NCBI GenBank assembly: GCA_037044975.1
Contig: JBAOIL010000037.1
Span: forward strand, 124,001-188,000
Direction: 5' to 3'
Origin: JADLHS01 sp020848635
GTDB taxonomy: Bacteria > Verrucomicrobiota > Verrucomicrobiia > Limisphaerales > JADLHS01
Length of the DNA stretch: 64,000 nt
Below, piece after piece: positions 44,263-57,000 of the stretch (positions are counted from its first letter, which is position 1; each line of letters opens with the position of its first letter). Both the position numbers and the translations under genes were made by a program. The notes beneath the pieces were generated by a model. That model was not told the DNA's origin. It did not search any database and saw nothing but the letters and a program-made list of their open reading frames with translations.

Positions 44263-46681
44263 ATGAGAGATATCTATAGGTGGGAACGCCGTGTGGCTTT
44301 CCGGTGGTCCCTGGTTTTTGGCTTTTTAGCGGGCGTTCTCCTGCCCACCGGCTCGGCGCAGACACCCGCCGAACTTGCGCGGGTGAGCGTCGGGGAGGCC
44401 ACCACGGTACCGGGGTGGATCGCGAACCGGGAGCCGCTGCGCGTGACCGCCGCCGGTGGGCGGCCAACCCTGACGGCGGAGTCCGAGCCGGATCCATACA
44501 CCAGGTTCGAGTGGGAGATTCAACTCGGACCGGTGGTGGCGTTGCCGCGGGGCGGCCAGGTGACGCTCGAACTTGAATTCTTCGATCAGGGGGCGGGTTT
44601 GATTGATCCGAAGCTGCAATTTGACGCGAGGACCAGGCGGCTGGATGGCGCCCAACCGGCGCAGTTCCTACACGCGGCTCAACACGCTGACCGAGCGGCG
44701 CGCGTGGTTTCAATTCTCCGTGCCCACCAATGCGCCATCGGCGTCCGCGGTTCGGGTGCGCGTGGCGGGGATGCAGTTTCTGCGCGGCGCCCGGCTGCTC
44801 GCCGAAGCGTCCGCCGAGGCCTGGGCGGCGTGCCAGGCCGCTGTGCCGAAAAAGGTCACGCCCATGGTCAAACTCCAGCGCCCCATGGAACTCGTCACGA
44901 CCGCAGGGGTGGATGTGCTCGGCGACCGGAACACCCTGGCGCAGTCGCTCGACGCCATGAACGACCTCGCCCCGCTCGCGCGCGTGCTGGGTTTTACTTC
45001 CATCGAAAGCTATGTCACCTGGAAGCGTCTGGAGCCCGAGCGCGAGGGGGAGTTTGACTTCGCCTTCTATGACGCGATCGTGAAACGGCTGGCGGAATAT
45101 GACCTCAAGTGGTTCCCGCTCCTGATTATCGGCTCGGGTTACGCGCTGCCGGAGTGGTTCATGAACAGCGCGGAAAATCGCGGCTTCGTCTGTCTCGAAC
45201 ACGGGCGCACCAACGCCATCCAAAGCATCTGGGCCGCAAGCCATCGGCGGCATGTGACCCGGGTGTTGCAGGCGTTCGGGCAACACTACGAACCGCTGGG
45301 CGTGCTCGAAGGCGTGCGCCTGGGCCCGAGCGGCAACTACGGCGAATCGCAGTATCCGGCCGGCGGCAACTGGGGACCGGCGGGCGGCCAAATGCATATT
45401 CACATCGGCTGGTGGGCGGGCGATGAATACGGGCGGGCGGATTACCGGCGGTGGTTGCAGGCGAAATACAAGGTCATCGCGGCGCTCAACGACTCCTGGG
45501 GCGAGCGGCTGGACTCCTTTGCGCCAATCAACCCCCGCCTGCCGGAGAACATGGTCAGCAAAGCCGAGCGGCTCGATTTCACGCAGTGGTACACGGACTC
45601 GATGTCGGACTGGTGCGCCTGGTGGGCGCAGGAGACACGGCGGGCTTTGCCCAAAACGCGCATCTATCAATCGGCCGGCGGCTGGGGTTTTCGCGAGGCG
45701 GGCACGGATTACACCGCGCAGACGAAGGCGATGAAGGACATTGACGGCGGCACGCGCCTGACGAACGAGACCGACAGCTACGAGCAAAATTTCTACGCCA
45801 CGCGCCTCGCCGCCACGGCCGCGCGGCTGTATGGCGTCGGACTGGGTTACGAACCGGCGAGCTCCCACACGGCGCGCGGGGTGGTGGGCCGCATCTTCGC
45901 CACCGCGACCGCGAACGGCGATCATCTCTTCACCTATCACAACAACGTCTTCGATCATCCGCTGGCAATCGAACGCTGGTTGAAATACGTGCCCGTGCTT
46001 GATGCGCGGCAGCCCCCGCTGATCGAGGTGGCGGTGTTTTATCCTGAAACGGAGAACCAGCTCGGCGACGCGGCGTTCCGCCACCTCTACGCGTGGGGTT
46101 TCAACCCGGTGGCGCGGGAAATCCGACGGGTGGTCGAAGTGGATTATCTGGATGAACGCTTGATCCGCGATGGTTTTCTGGATCGCTACAAGGTCCTGGT
46201 CTTCGCCTGGGGCAACCAGATTCCCGCCGATGTCCAGGGCTTGGTGGACGCCTGGATGCGCCGGGGCGGCACAATCATCTACCCGTCCTATCCCCGCGGC
46301 CCGCAGGAAGCGCTTGCGGACGCGACCGGGCCGAGCGGTTCGTTGGGCGACGCGACCTCCATATTTAATCGCTGGTCCGCCGGCGACACGGGCAAGGGCG
46401 GTTTTCACCGCTTCGGCGGCGACGCCGAACCGCCGGAACTTTACGGCGAGTTCGTGGCAAACGTCCTCCGGGGCGTTGGCAATTTGCATCCGTGGACCCG
46501 GGCCGTGCTCGCGGCGAACCACCCCCCGCGCGTTTTCTTCAGCGTGCAGCCGGACGGCCACGCGCTGGGGTTGAACTACAACGCTGCGCCGGCGAAGGTC
46601 GTTGTGGCGGGCACGGAATTGACGATCGAGCCATACGGGATTGAACGGATTCAACTGCCAGCCGCCCCCGGGTTGCGCTGA
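44263..46681 (+). CDS. GH42/GH14-like secreted glycoside hydrolase (frameshifted)
   Basis: About 806 residues. A signal-anchor-like N-terminus (WSLVFGFLAGVLLPTGSAQ) precedes a beta-sandwich domain. After a shift near 44635 the catalytic barrel starts with VDVLGDRNTLAQSLDAMNDL, FTSIESYVTWKRLEPEREG and LKWFPLLIIGSGYALPEWF. GPSGNYGESQYP and TNETDSYEQNFYA contain conserved Glu residues at positions expected for the acid/base and nucleophile. The C-terminal part has a GH42-like trimerisation-type Rossmann segment (VLVFAWGNQIPADVQGLVDAW). Probably a beta-galactosidase-like exoglycosidase; precise specificity unknown. Confidence 0.78.
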
Positions 46682-46738
46682 ACCCAGGCGACGCCAGCGC
46701 AGCGCGACAGCCTCCGTAGGTCAAAATCACGCGGTCGC

Positions 46739-49562
46739 TTAAAGTGCGGCCCCAGGGGCGGCAAATTGGTAAGCCCCCGAAGGAACTTCAAACACCGCGT
46801 TACCAGCGTCCATCCGCAGGAACTTCACGCCCGGAGCGGAACTGACCGGCTTGCCGCGCTGGGTCACTTCGGCCACGCCGCGAGCCGGAACGTAAACGGT
46901 CGCCGTCGTATTGGCGGGAATGGTCACGGCAAGTGTGAAATTGCCGTTCTTGATCTTCCAGGCGCTGGTGATCGGGCCGCGAATCGAATCGTAACGACCG
47001 TCGGCCCACGTCACGTCACCGCCGGGGCGCGGACGAATGACGAAATGTTTCCAACCCGGATGCGATTCATCGGGCTGGATGCCCACGATGTTCTGAAACA
47101 TCCATTCGCCCACGGCGCCGAACGCCCAGTGATTGAACGAATTCATGCCCGGGTCCTGGAAGCCGCGGCCCGGCACATAGCCGTCCCAACGCTCCCACAT
47201 GGTGGTGGCACCGTTTTCAATCATGTAACCCCATGACGGAAACGTGCGATTCGTGATGAGCTGCCAGGCCTCGTGGTTATAGCCGTTGCGCGTCAACTCG
47301 AGCATCAGGCAACGCGTGGAAAGGAAACCGGTGGAGAGATGGCCCTTGTATTGTTGAATGGCTTCGCGCAGATGCGCGACCGCCTTCGGACGCAGTTCAT
47401 CAGGCAACAAATTAAAGTGAAGCGCCAGCGCGTAACCCGCCTGGGTGTCGCCGGGCAAGCGACCGTCCGGCTGGACGAACGCCAGCTGGAAGGCAGCCTT
47501 GATCTCGGTAAACAGTTTGTCGTACCGGCGGGCGTCCTCGTCGCGACCAATCGCTGTGGCCAGTTTCGAGACCAGTTCGGTGGAGTGCGCGAAATACATC
47601 GTGGCAAATATTTCCTTCGGCACCTCGCCACCTTTGGCCGGCCAACCCGCGAGCTTGAGCGTGTCCGCGTTGAGCCAGTCGTTGTAATCGTTGCCCCGTC
47701 GCTGGCGCCAGATGAGCTCCGGGTTCTGACTGCGAATGAATTCGATCCACCGCTTCATCGAATCCAGATGTTCTTCCAACAGGCGTTGGTCGGCGTAGTT
47801 CAACCAGGCGCGCCACGGCACGATGACGCCCGCATCGCCCCAGGCGGGAACGCCCGTGAAGTGTTTGTTGCGATCAAAGGGATGCGGCGCAAAATCCGCG
47901 TAACGACCATCATCGGCTTGCGCATCACGCACATCGGGGATCCACTTTTTGAAGAACGCGGCCATGTCCATGCCATAGCAGGCCGTCTGGGCAAAGGCCT
48001 GAATGTCACCCATCCAACCGAGCCGCTCATCGCGTTGCGGACAATCCGTCGGCACGCTCATCAAGTTGGCGCGCTGGGTCCAACGAATGTTTTGCCAAAG
48101 CCGATTGAGCATCGGGTTGGAGCAGGTGAACCGGCTAACTTCGGGGGAGGCGGAGCAGAAGACCCGACCGGTAGAGAGCAGTCAGCTTTGGCTTCTCCGC
48201 CAGGCCGGTGACCTCCACAAAACGAAACCCGTGATACGTGAAATGCGGCTCAAAAGTTTCCGCCCGGCCACCGCGCAGCGTGTAACGATCCACCTCCGGC
48301 GCGCCCCGCAAGTTGGCGGTGTAGATCGTGCCGTCGGCATTGGTCATTTCGGCGTGGCGGAGCGTCACCGTCGTGCCGGGTGAACCGCTCAGTTGTAGTC
48401 GGCACCAACCCACCATGTTCTGGCCCATGTCGAAAACCCACACGCCGGGCTTTGGCTCGTGAAGCGCAACGGGCTTCAACTCCTCGACGACCCGGATCGG
48501 CTCATTAGGCTGAGCGACGAGTCTGGCTTTCAACTCGGGGAGCACTTCCACCGGTTGCCAGGCTTGAGCATCAAATCCCGGCGCATCCCAGCCCGGCATT
48601 TCCCGACGGGCGTCATACACCTCCCCGTCGAGCGTGTCCGAACTGCGCACTGGGCCTTCCTTGGTGGCAACCCATGAGCCGTCCGAGGCGACCGTCAACT
48701 TTTGTCCGTTCGCCAACTCGATTTCCAATTGGGCGAGCAGATACGGTTTGCGCCCATAGACCCCGCGAAGTTTCTTGAACAACGCATCCGACATGCCGAG
48801 CCGTCCGGCATACCAGCCGTCGCCGAGCAGCGCGGCAATGACGTTGTCGCCCGACCGGAGCAATGCGGTGACGTCGTAAGTTTGGTACTGCACTCGCGTG
48901 TGATAATCGGTCCACTCCGGCGCGAGAATCTGATCGCCGACGCGCCGGCCATTCAGGTGGATCTCATACGCACCAAGCGCGCTGACATGGAGCGTCGCGC
49001 GACGGACGCGGGCCGACACGTCGAATTGCTTGCGCAGCATCGTTGCGGGTTGGGCGTCATAGCGCTCCGCGTCTTTCGGAGTCTTGGGCGGAATGACGGG
49101 CGGCAGCTCGGCGCGGTCTCCGATCCACCGGGCCTGCCAATCCCTGGGCTCCAGCAACCCCATCTGCCAAAATGCCGGCTCGCTCCAGGCGGACGCGCGG
49201 CCAGCTTTGTCCCGTACGCGAACTTTCCAGAATGCGCGGGTGCCGGAGCGGAGCGGTTGACCGGCGTAGGCGAGTTGGATGGATTGGTCCGAGTTGACCT
49301 GATCGGTATCCCACAAGTCGCCCTGGTCTTTGCGCAGGGCTTCGGACGAGCCGGCCACCAGAATTTGATACGCGGTCTGGACCTGCCCGCTCATCTTGGC
49401 GTCGAGGGTCCAGCTCAACCGGGGTTGGGGCGAATCAACCCCCAACGGGTTGACGAGATATTCACATCTCAGTCCTTGAACCTTTAAGTCGCGCGCCTGC
49501 CCGCAAACGGCGACGAGGCTCAGGACGAGGGACAGGGTGGTTTTCGCGATAGGGATTTTCAT
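46739..49562 (-). CDS. Alpha-L-rhamnosidase, GH78 (frameshifted)
   Basis: About 941 residues with a signal peptide from ATG 49562 (KTTLSLVLSLVAVCGQA). Domain order: fibronectin-like beta domain (LRCEYLVNPLGVDSPQPRLSW), carbohydrate-binding domain (LHVSALGAYEIHLNGRRVGD, GDGWYAGRLG), then the (alpha/alpha)6 barrel. TDCPQRDERLGWMGD carries the general-acid Glu, and WGDAGVIVPW and the ENGATTMWERWDGY motif with the second Glu follow. A C-terminal beta domain ends the protein. One shift near 48160 separates the N-terminal 470 residues from the barrel. It removes terminal rhamnose, so rhamnose-bearing glycans are a likely food source. Confidence 0.92.
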
Positions 49563-49805
49563 AAGCCGGTTGTGCCATGTTTCATTCCGCTCGGAAGCCA
49601 GCGCTTGCCTTCCTTCACCATCGTTAACCGGCAATGGTCGTCGAGCGCAAGAAAGTAAGAGCGGGGAAGTGCCAGTCGTATTGAACGCACCCCGCAGGCA
49701 AAGCACCCAGATACCAGAAGAACGTTTGGCAGCGTACGGCCTAAGCTGATCCCGACCGATGGCGATTCATTTTGCCAACCCGGCAGCCAGGCCTAGGGTT
49801 TCAAC

Positions 49806-50033
49806 ATGCAAAGCTGGCTGTCAGACCAAATCAGTTTCGACCCCGCCATTTGCCACGGCACACTGGTGGTGCGCGGCACGCGGGTGCTGGTGGCCAACGT
49901 TGTCGGCGCGGTGGCCGCCCGACAATCCATTCCCAACATTCTGCAAGATTACCCCGCCCTCAAGGAACTGGACATCCGCGCGGGTTTGGAATTCGCCAGC
50001 CATCTGACGGCCATGGAAAGCGTCGAAGCCTGA
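49806..50033 (+). CDS. DUF433 antitoxin-like protein
   Basis: 75 residues typical of DUF433: ISFDPAICHGTLVVRGTRV at the N-terminus and SIPNILQDYPALKELDIRAGLEFA forming the winged-helix part. Such proteins are encoded directly before DUF5615 PIN-like proteins, exactly as here (10 bp apart), and are regarded as the antitoxin and likely autorepressor of a VapBC-like pair. Intact. Confidence 0.88.
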   Translation: MQSWLSDQISFDPAICHGTLVVRGTRVLVANVVGAVAARQSIPNILQDYPALKELDIRAGLEFASHLTAMESVEA

Positions 50034-50043
50034 CCGGAGGCGA

Positions 50044-50343
50044 ATGAAATTCTTCCTCGACGAGAATTTCCCACGTCCTGCCCTGACTCAACTGCAAGCT
50101 GCCGGGCACTCCGCGGTTCACGCCTTGGAAATCTTTCCGCCAGGCACGGCGGACGACGCTTTATTCGCCCATGCCCAGCAAAAACATGCCGTTTTCGTCA
50201 CCACCGACCGGGATTTTTTCCACACGGTTCCGTTGACTTTCGCCCACGATCCAGGAGCGATGGTGAAGCGCGCGGGCTGGTCGCGCCAGCCGGGCAAGCA
50301 AGACCAAGTAGCGCGGGGCCTCTACTTCTTCAGTTCCCCATAG
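50044..50343 (+). CDS. DUF5615 PIN-like toxin-family protein
   Basis: 99 residues starting MKFFLDENFPRPALTQLQAAGH, with ALFAHAQQKHAVFVTTDRDFF, the two acidic clusters of the PIN-like fold. The ribosome binding site GGAGGCG lies just before ATG. The C-terminus after FAHDPGAMV does not read like the usual family ending (a short strand and helix are expected) and a late shift is possible. Its last 22 bp overlap the convergent lipoprotein gene. Predicted RNase toxin partner of the DUF433 protein. Confidence 0.83.
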   Translation: MKFFLDENFPRPALTQLQAAGHSAVHALEIFPPGTADDALFAHAQQKHAVFVTTDRDFFHTVPLTFAHDPGAMVKRAGWSRQPGKQDQVARGLYFFSSP

Positions 50344-51230
50344 CCGCTCACCAGTGACAGCTTCTTGACTGCCAGTTCCACCGCCGTATGAACGCTTTCA
50401 CGGAACTCGCCCTCGGAAACACTCCACTTCAAATTCGGATCGATCAATAAATCCAACAAACTCCAGCCCACCATTGATTGCACATCCTCCCAAACGTTCA
50501 TTTTCCGCTGAAGATCGTAGAGCACCACCCGCATTCGAAGATTCTTAAGCCCGCCACCAAACTCAATACCGCCCTGCTCGATTTCGCAAGTCAGGACAAA
50601 ATCCGGCACAACTCCCAGCGGTTCTTTGAGTTCCGCGGGTAATTCCATCTCCGCCGCCAAGCCGGTCACATCTACAGCGGAGGCGGTGCAGCGGTAGGCG
50701 TAGTAGCCTTTCTGGGCGAGGTGAAACTGGAGCTCCGGAGTTATGAAGGGTTCGAGTCTGCTCGCGGGTTTCGTCTTGTCAGTCTTCACCCTCACCGGCA
50801 GAACGCAGACGATGAATTTCGGGCGGGCGGGTTGATTCTCACCTGGCTGCGCTCCGGTATTTACCAAGATGGCACAGGACGGGGCGTACTTGGAGCTGGG
50901 ATCATTGAGGTAGGGGTGATTGAGACTGGTCAGCCCTACAAGCGAATTCACACCCAAGCCGGCTGCAATCTCTTGCGCAAGGGCCTCTCGCGCCTCCGAC
51001 TTGTTTTTCATGAGCGGCAGGATCAACGTGGAGATCATCCCTTGGATCCGGTAATCTTCCTTGATGTCGGTGAACTTGGCGTAGCTGCGGACGGCACCCG
51101 GCCTCACGTCCCCCCCACCGGCAGCACCTGTACAGACCACCGACACCTTGTTGATAGTGCCGCAGCCCACAACTAGCAAGGGGAGCTGCAACACCAATGC
51201 TACGGGAATGAATCGTCGGACGAGTTTCAT
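50322..51230 (-). CDS. Lipoprotein of unknown function
   Basis: 302 residues, intact. Lipoprotein signal (RRFIPVALVLQLPLLVVGC, Cys lipidated). The mature protein has ALAQEIAAGLGVNSLVGLTSLNH, IVCVLPVRVKTDKTKPAS, YYAYRCTASAVDVTGLAAEMELP and VVLYDLQRKMNVWEDVQSM. The helix-strand pattern with a late VWEDVQ segment recalls outer-membrane-associated GNA1162/DUF799-like or LptE-like lipoproteins, but no clear family match is visible. Overlaps the toxin-like gene tail to tail. Confidence 0.72.
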   Translation of the reverse strand: MKLVRRFIPVALVLQLPLLVVGCGTINKVSVVCTGAAGGGDVRPGAVRSYAKFTDIKEDYRIQGMISTLILPLMKNKSEAREALAQEIAAGLGVNSLVGLTSLNHPYLNDPSSKYAPSCAILVNTGAQPGENQPARPKFIVCVLPVRVKTDKTKPASRLEPFITPELQFHLAQKGYYAYRCTASAVDVTGLAAEMELPAELKEPLGVVPDFVLTCEIEQGGIEFGGGLKNLRMRVVLYDLQRKMNVWEDVQSMVGWSLLDLLIDPNLKWSVSEGEFRESVHTAVELAVKKLSLVSGYGELKK

Positions 51231-51348
51231 AAAGCATCACTATTCAGACGCGTACGAAAGTGTCAAGCCACCACAATACGCGCAAGGCTTTGATCCTCTT
51301 GAACCCAAAGGCCCAGCACCCATGTCTCATTCCGTGTGGATGTTAGCG

Positions 51349-53981
51349 CTATTGAACTGGCTCTGACACCGGCTTCGCGCCCCGGCCACCGTGGCCGGGG
51401 CCGATTTCCAGGGCCTGCAAAAACGCCTCATCGCGCACCATTTTGCCGCCCTCCCATCGCTCTTTGCCCGTGAGGCGGATTTCAATGATTCCGTTGTGTG
51501 GCTCGAGGTCGTTGAAAACCAGGTCCACGACACGATTCGTCCCGCCCGCCGTGGCGCGCACATCCAAGCGCTCGACGAAGCGCCGGCCATTGAGGCAGAT
51601 GTCAAAGCCGCCCGGGCGCGCAACCAGGCCGCGCAGCGCGGCGAACTTCAGGCGGGCGTGGTACTTCCCCGGCCCGACTGTCAGGTTGACCCAGAAATCG
51701 GTCGCATGTACGCCGTAGCGATACAACTCCGGATCGGCAGTGCCGCGAATCGGCTCGTCCGTCGCGTTAGTCCACCAACATTGCGCGACGGAATCCTTGC
51801 CACCGGCCAGGCGCGTGACGAACTCAGTCGCCGGACGCCACGAGTGCCCGCGGGAATCCCGCCAGTCCGTACGACCGGTGTAGCCGAAAATCATCCGCTG
51901 GGTTTCCGTGGGGCCCCGGCCACTCGGAAAATGATACACCCCGGTTGCCGCCGAGAATTGAATTCCGTCCAGGTAAATCCGCGCGCCAGTGGCATAAGGA
52001 TTCTGCTCCCCGCGCGCGACGATCTTGAGTGTGTGCGGGCCGGCGGCAAGACCATTCCGGGAGTAAAGCACCTGCTGGCTGCGGGGCGTTGGATTCCAAC
52101 CGTCAATGGGGACGAGTTGTTTTTCGCCATCCAGAAAAACATCCGCCAGTCCGCCCGACGGGTCCGCCCGCCCGATGAGCCGCACTTGATTGCCCTCGAA
52201 CTGCGCGCTCATCGCTGCGCCGGCGCTTTCACTCACATGGAGCCGTTCGCCGAGCGCATCAGGGTCGGCTTCCTCGCGCCATGTCCCTTGGAAATCCAAG
52301 GCCGTGTCAGCAATCGCTCGCTGCGGATCCTTGCCCGCGACGACAATGCGTTTAGCTCCATCGTGGCGGATGCTCACCAGCGCGTCGCCATTCGGCAACT
52401 GCTTCATGGTGTAGCCGTTGGCTTTCATGTCGCGGCGCTTGCGCAGCGGGTGGTCGTCAGCTCGGATTTCGCTGGGCACGAACGCTAGCCGCAGCACTCC
52501 CACCGTTTCCTTCGGCGCACCAAATGTTGAGTATTCAATCCGTCCCGCGCCATAAACCACCGACGTCACGACAGCGGACGAGCGCATGATGTGGTTCTCC
52601 CGGCTCGCCCCCAGTTCCTCCGGCAGCCACGCCATCGCCGCCAGGAGGAAACGCAAGGGCATCGGGTGGGCGATGTTGAACCAACTGCCGTTGACGATCA
52701 CCCCGCCGTCAAGGTTGTCCTCGGTCGGTCCGTTCGCGTGCCCGTCGTAGGTCTGCAGCACGACCTGGCGGAGCGCCAGCTCGCGGGCCCATGCGCTGTC
52801 GGCCTGGGCGGCGTATTGCGCAAAGGCCGGCGCCAAATCCAGCGGCGCGTACCAGAGCGAACGGCCGCAGCAGGAACTGGATTCAGGATAAGCCCACGCC
52901 CCACTGTAAACATCGCCGCCGGACTCCGGCGCCACGCTGGTGCGATTGAAGAACACGGAGAGAATATTCCGCGCGTCCGTCGGCCAGCTCGGGAAACGCG
53001 TCGGGTGATCAAGCAGGTAACGCGCGGCGTCCGGCGTGGTCAGGCAGTTCTGTACCGGATTGGCCCAATCCCAGAAGTAACGGCCCCAAGTATCATCCAC
53101 CGCCCAGGCGGGCAGGAGTTTTTCGCACAGATAACGCTCGCCGGCCGCGCGGGCGGCGAGAAGTCGGGCGTGGTTGCCAGCAGGATTAACGCGCACCAAC
53201 TCCTCGAGAAATCCCAGGATCATCGTGACGCCGCCCGTTTGCTTGTTGTCCTGCCACGGCGCGGCTTCGGGATTCGCGTAACGTGGCCAGGGATCGGCCG
53301 CGGGTCCAGATTGCAATGCTCGACCAGCAGATTGCCCCAATGCTGCGCGGCCGCGAGCCAACGCCGATTGCCCGTCACCTGGTAAGCGCGCAGCAAGGCT
53401 TGTCCCGTGCAGGCGACGAGGTCGAGCTGAATCATCCCGTTCGGATCACTCCGGCCATACGGCTGGCCCTTGACCGGCACACTGATGAATACGCCGGGCC
53501 ACGGATGCTCCGGCGGCGTGACGCACCAGTCCACGAGGAAATCCGCCATGTAGGTCAGGTGCGCAATGGCCGCTGGGTCGCCGGTGTAACGGTAGTAGTC
53601 CACAAAGCCGTTCAACACACTGGTGGCGCGCTGACCGATGTCACCGTTGTCCCAGTCCTTGAGCGGGGCCGGCGTGATCACGCCATTGGTATCAATCTTC
53701 CACGAACCATTGAAAACGTAATGCGGCCAGGCGGCCACCGCGTCGTTGGTCGTGGTCCACGGATACCGCTTCAACGTCTCCGCCGCGATGCGCACCCGCC
53801 AATCACACTGGCCGTTCAGCTCGCGATACCAGGGCGCGATGACGCCGTGCTCGTCCAGCACCGTTTCATGCCCGTAGTAACGGGGCTTGATGGTCGCGGC
53901 GGACAGCGATGTGGCCATAAGGATGCCAGCCACCACCGCCAGCGCTGGGCGTGAGCGGAACTGGAGGAAGGTGCGCCACAT
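51349..53981 (-). CDS. Secreted (alpha/alpha)-type hydrolase-like protein with malectin-like C-terminus (frameshifted)
   Basis: About 877 residues. Signal peptide (RPALAVVAGILMATSLSAAT). Helical repeat region with ETLKRYPWTTTNDAVAAW, GVFISVPVKGQPYG and QALLRAYQVTGNRRWLAAAQ; a shift near 53300; then EELVRVNPAGNHARLLAARAAGERYL, an alpha/alpha toroid as in several polysaccharide-degrading families. From residue 640 two beta domains include ARGEQNPYATGARIYLDG and the malectin-like VNLTVGPGKYHARLKFAALR, which binds sugars. It lies 27 bp downstream of the beta-propeller protein gene, probably in one operon. Substrate unknown. Confidence 0.68.
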
Positions 53982-54008
53982 AATCGTTACGAAATTTGAT
54001 CGGAAACT

Positions 54009-57000
54009 TCACCGGTCAGCTGCTTCCGCTGCCGCTTTCACACATTCAATTATCTCCCGGCGGAACGCACCGATGGTCGCGTCGTTGTTGCTGGCGTCAA
54101 TCACGCTGCGCCCCAAGCCGCGGGTCATTTCCTCCAGGCTTTGGTCAATCATGCCGGGCAGGCTGACTTCGAGCAGATGTTTGATCCGGTCGCGGGCGGC
54201 GTCGCTTGGCTTCACGCTGCTGACAGGGGCGATCAGTTTTCGCAGCGCGGCGAGGATGCGGTAATCTTCGATGCCTTCGCGTACGGCTTCCCAGCGACGG
54301 CTGGTGATGGGCTTGGTGCGGCCCGGATAAACCAACTGGTATTCCAGGTCCACACGCCCCCAGGGATCGCCGCCGAGGTTGTAGCACCAGAAGCCGATGC
54401 CCGTGGCTTCGTGCCGAAATGCCAGCAGTGCCGCGGCGCGGTAATCGCCGATGAGGTTCATGTTCTTGAGATTCGGACCGACGGGCCGGCTGTAGGCATA
54501 CGCGCAGTTGTATGACCAAAGATGCTTTCCGTTCTTGCGCACCACGTCCATCAACGGCGTCTTCTCGGCCAGCATGTAAATGCTCGGCGTCCAGATGTCC
54601 ATGACCGGCGCCATCGCTTGAAACATCGGCAACTCGCCGCCGCCATCCATGTAGAGCATGACGCTGGGATTCGCCAGGCGCACCTGCTTGCCAAAGGCGA
54701 CGAGCTGGTTGACCGCGCTCCAGCCGACCCCGCCTGGTTCGTCGTAGGGGTAAAGCGCGAAATGGTTCGTGTCAAAACCTGCATCCGCGAGGTGCGTGAC
54801 GAGTTCGGCGAGGAACTTCTTTAGATCCTTCTGATAGCTGTCGCTGCCGACTTCACCGTGCAAGGGGGGAAAGCCTTGGAGCAGCAGCACGACGTCTTTT
54901 CCGTGCAACCGGCCCAGCACCGGATCCAGTTTGCTGTAATCCGATCCGGTGAGTGGGCCTTGCGTGTCGTATTTCGGTGCGGGAAGTGTAGTGGTGAAAA
55001 CGTTGTTTCCGTGCGCGAGCAGGTCGGGCAGGTTCGCTTCCTCCGGCGCGGCCCAGGTGCAAAGGCGGAACTCGCCCGCCGGCACCATGGCGAACGCCGG
55101 GATGTGGAGCGCAATCTCAACCGTGGTTTCCGGCGGCGGTACGGTGTGCGGATGCGTGGGCGCATCGAGTACGCCCGCGCCATTGAGTGCCTGAAGCCGG
55201 AGATTGATTTTGTGCTCGCCGGGCTTCACCGCACCGAGGTCCAGATCCAGCCACAACTCGCGACTGCTCAGGGATGGGATGGTCAACGTCCAGCTTTCGT
55301 CGAGTTCGGGCAGGGCATCCCAGGAAACGTCGCCGATCGAGGTTGGCGAACCGATCGAGCGATGCGGCGTAACGACTACACCGTTGGTCAGCGGGTCAAT
55401 TTGCACGCGCACCAGCAGTTCGTGATCGGTGACGTTGAAGAGATTCAAAGCGACCGGTTCGTGCTCGCCCGGAACGGCGGTCCGTGCGATGCGCAGCGGG
55501 TTCGCGGCGCTGGTGGGCAACTGTTCGTCCACTTTGCTGTTCTCCCACATCGTTCCCTCGAACGCGATGAGGCTCGTCTGAGGCCCCAACACCGCCGCCT
55601 GGCGGATCACTTCCGAAATCGCGAGTGACCGCTTGGCTCGCTGAACCAGCGCCGCCGTTTTTTGCAGCGCGGCTTGCACGGCGCCGATTTCGTTGCCGGG
55701 AACGGCGTCCTGCATTGGCAGGACGGCTTTCGCTTCGACCTCGAGCGCAGTGGCTTCGCGACGAAGCGCTGCGGCAGAGAGCGAGAACTTTTGCTCCGAC
55801 GCGTCCGCCGTCGTGCGCAACGCCGTGAGCGCGCGGGAGACAAGGGCGCGTACGTTCGCGAACGGTTGCAGGAAGACCGAGCGCTCACCGGAAGCCAGCG
55901 CCTTTCCATCCGCATCCACCAGCGTCCAGTTGAAGTGGTAAGTTCCGGGCGCGAGCACCTCGATCGGCATGAGCAATTCGCTGAGCTTGCCCACCACTGT
56001 CGTGGTGGCCATTTGCCGCGCGCCGTCCGGGCGGACGCAGACCGCGGTGGCGGTGAGCGGTTTCGCGCCGGGCTGGGGATTCTGGATGACGAAGCGGAGG
56101 CTCTGGCCAGTCAGCACTTCGTCGGCGGTGAGGTTTGCAGGCGACATCTGAATCGCCACGCTCTGTCGCAGGCCAAACCACGAGCCGCTGTTACGCGCGT
56201 CGCCGCGGTAGGATTTCCAGTGCGCGACGGCGTTGGTGGCTGCGGGAGTGTTGAGGCAGAAAAGAAATCCTGACTCGCCGCCGGTGATGAGCATTTCAAG
56301 CCCGGGCGAATCAGCCGAGAGGTCGCCAAAGGTCGGCGTGACGTTGATGGTGCGGTTGTTGAAATGGAAACGATGAAGGTATTCACTGGCGTTGTTCAAC
56401 ACCTGGAGGAAGCCGTCTTGCGTGCAGAAGGCGTATTCGAGTTTGCCGTCGCCATGGAGGTCAATCATCGCGCCCGGCGCGAGGCTGCGGCCTTGCATGT
56501 CAATTTCCCAGATGACGCGCCCGCTTTCATCGAAGCGATGGATCACACCAGTCTGCGTGATCAGGCAGATGTCCGCCCGGCCATCGAGATCGAGGTCGCC
56601 GACGGAAATCGTAGAAGTCGCCGCGCCGCGCGTTGGGCGTCGCCAGAGGATTTCCCCTTTGCTATTGAGGCAGAAGAACTGCCCCTCGCTGGATGCCGCC
56701 GCAACGCGCCCGCGTCCATCAGAGCCGGCGAAAATGACCGGGGCCGCCGTAGCCCACGATGGCGAAGAGCCGCCGATGTTTCGCTCCCATAGGATCTGTC
56801 CGTCGCCTTTTATCGCAGTGACGACGCCCGTGCCGGTGGCCACGACAATTTCCGGTTTGCCATCACCATCGAGATCGCCGACCGAGGGACTGACGGGGAT
56901 GCCCTTCACGTTCGCTTGCCACAGCGGTTTGCCGGTCAAAGCTGCGAAGGCCCACACCGTGCCAGCTTCGTCGGTTTGAATCACTTCGGCGTTGCCGTCG

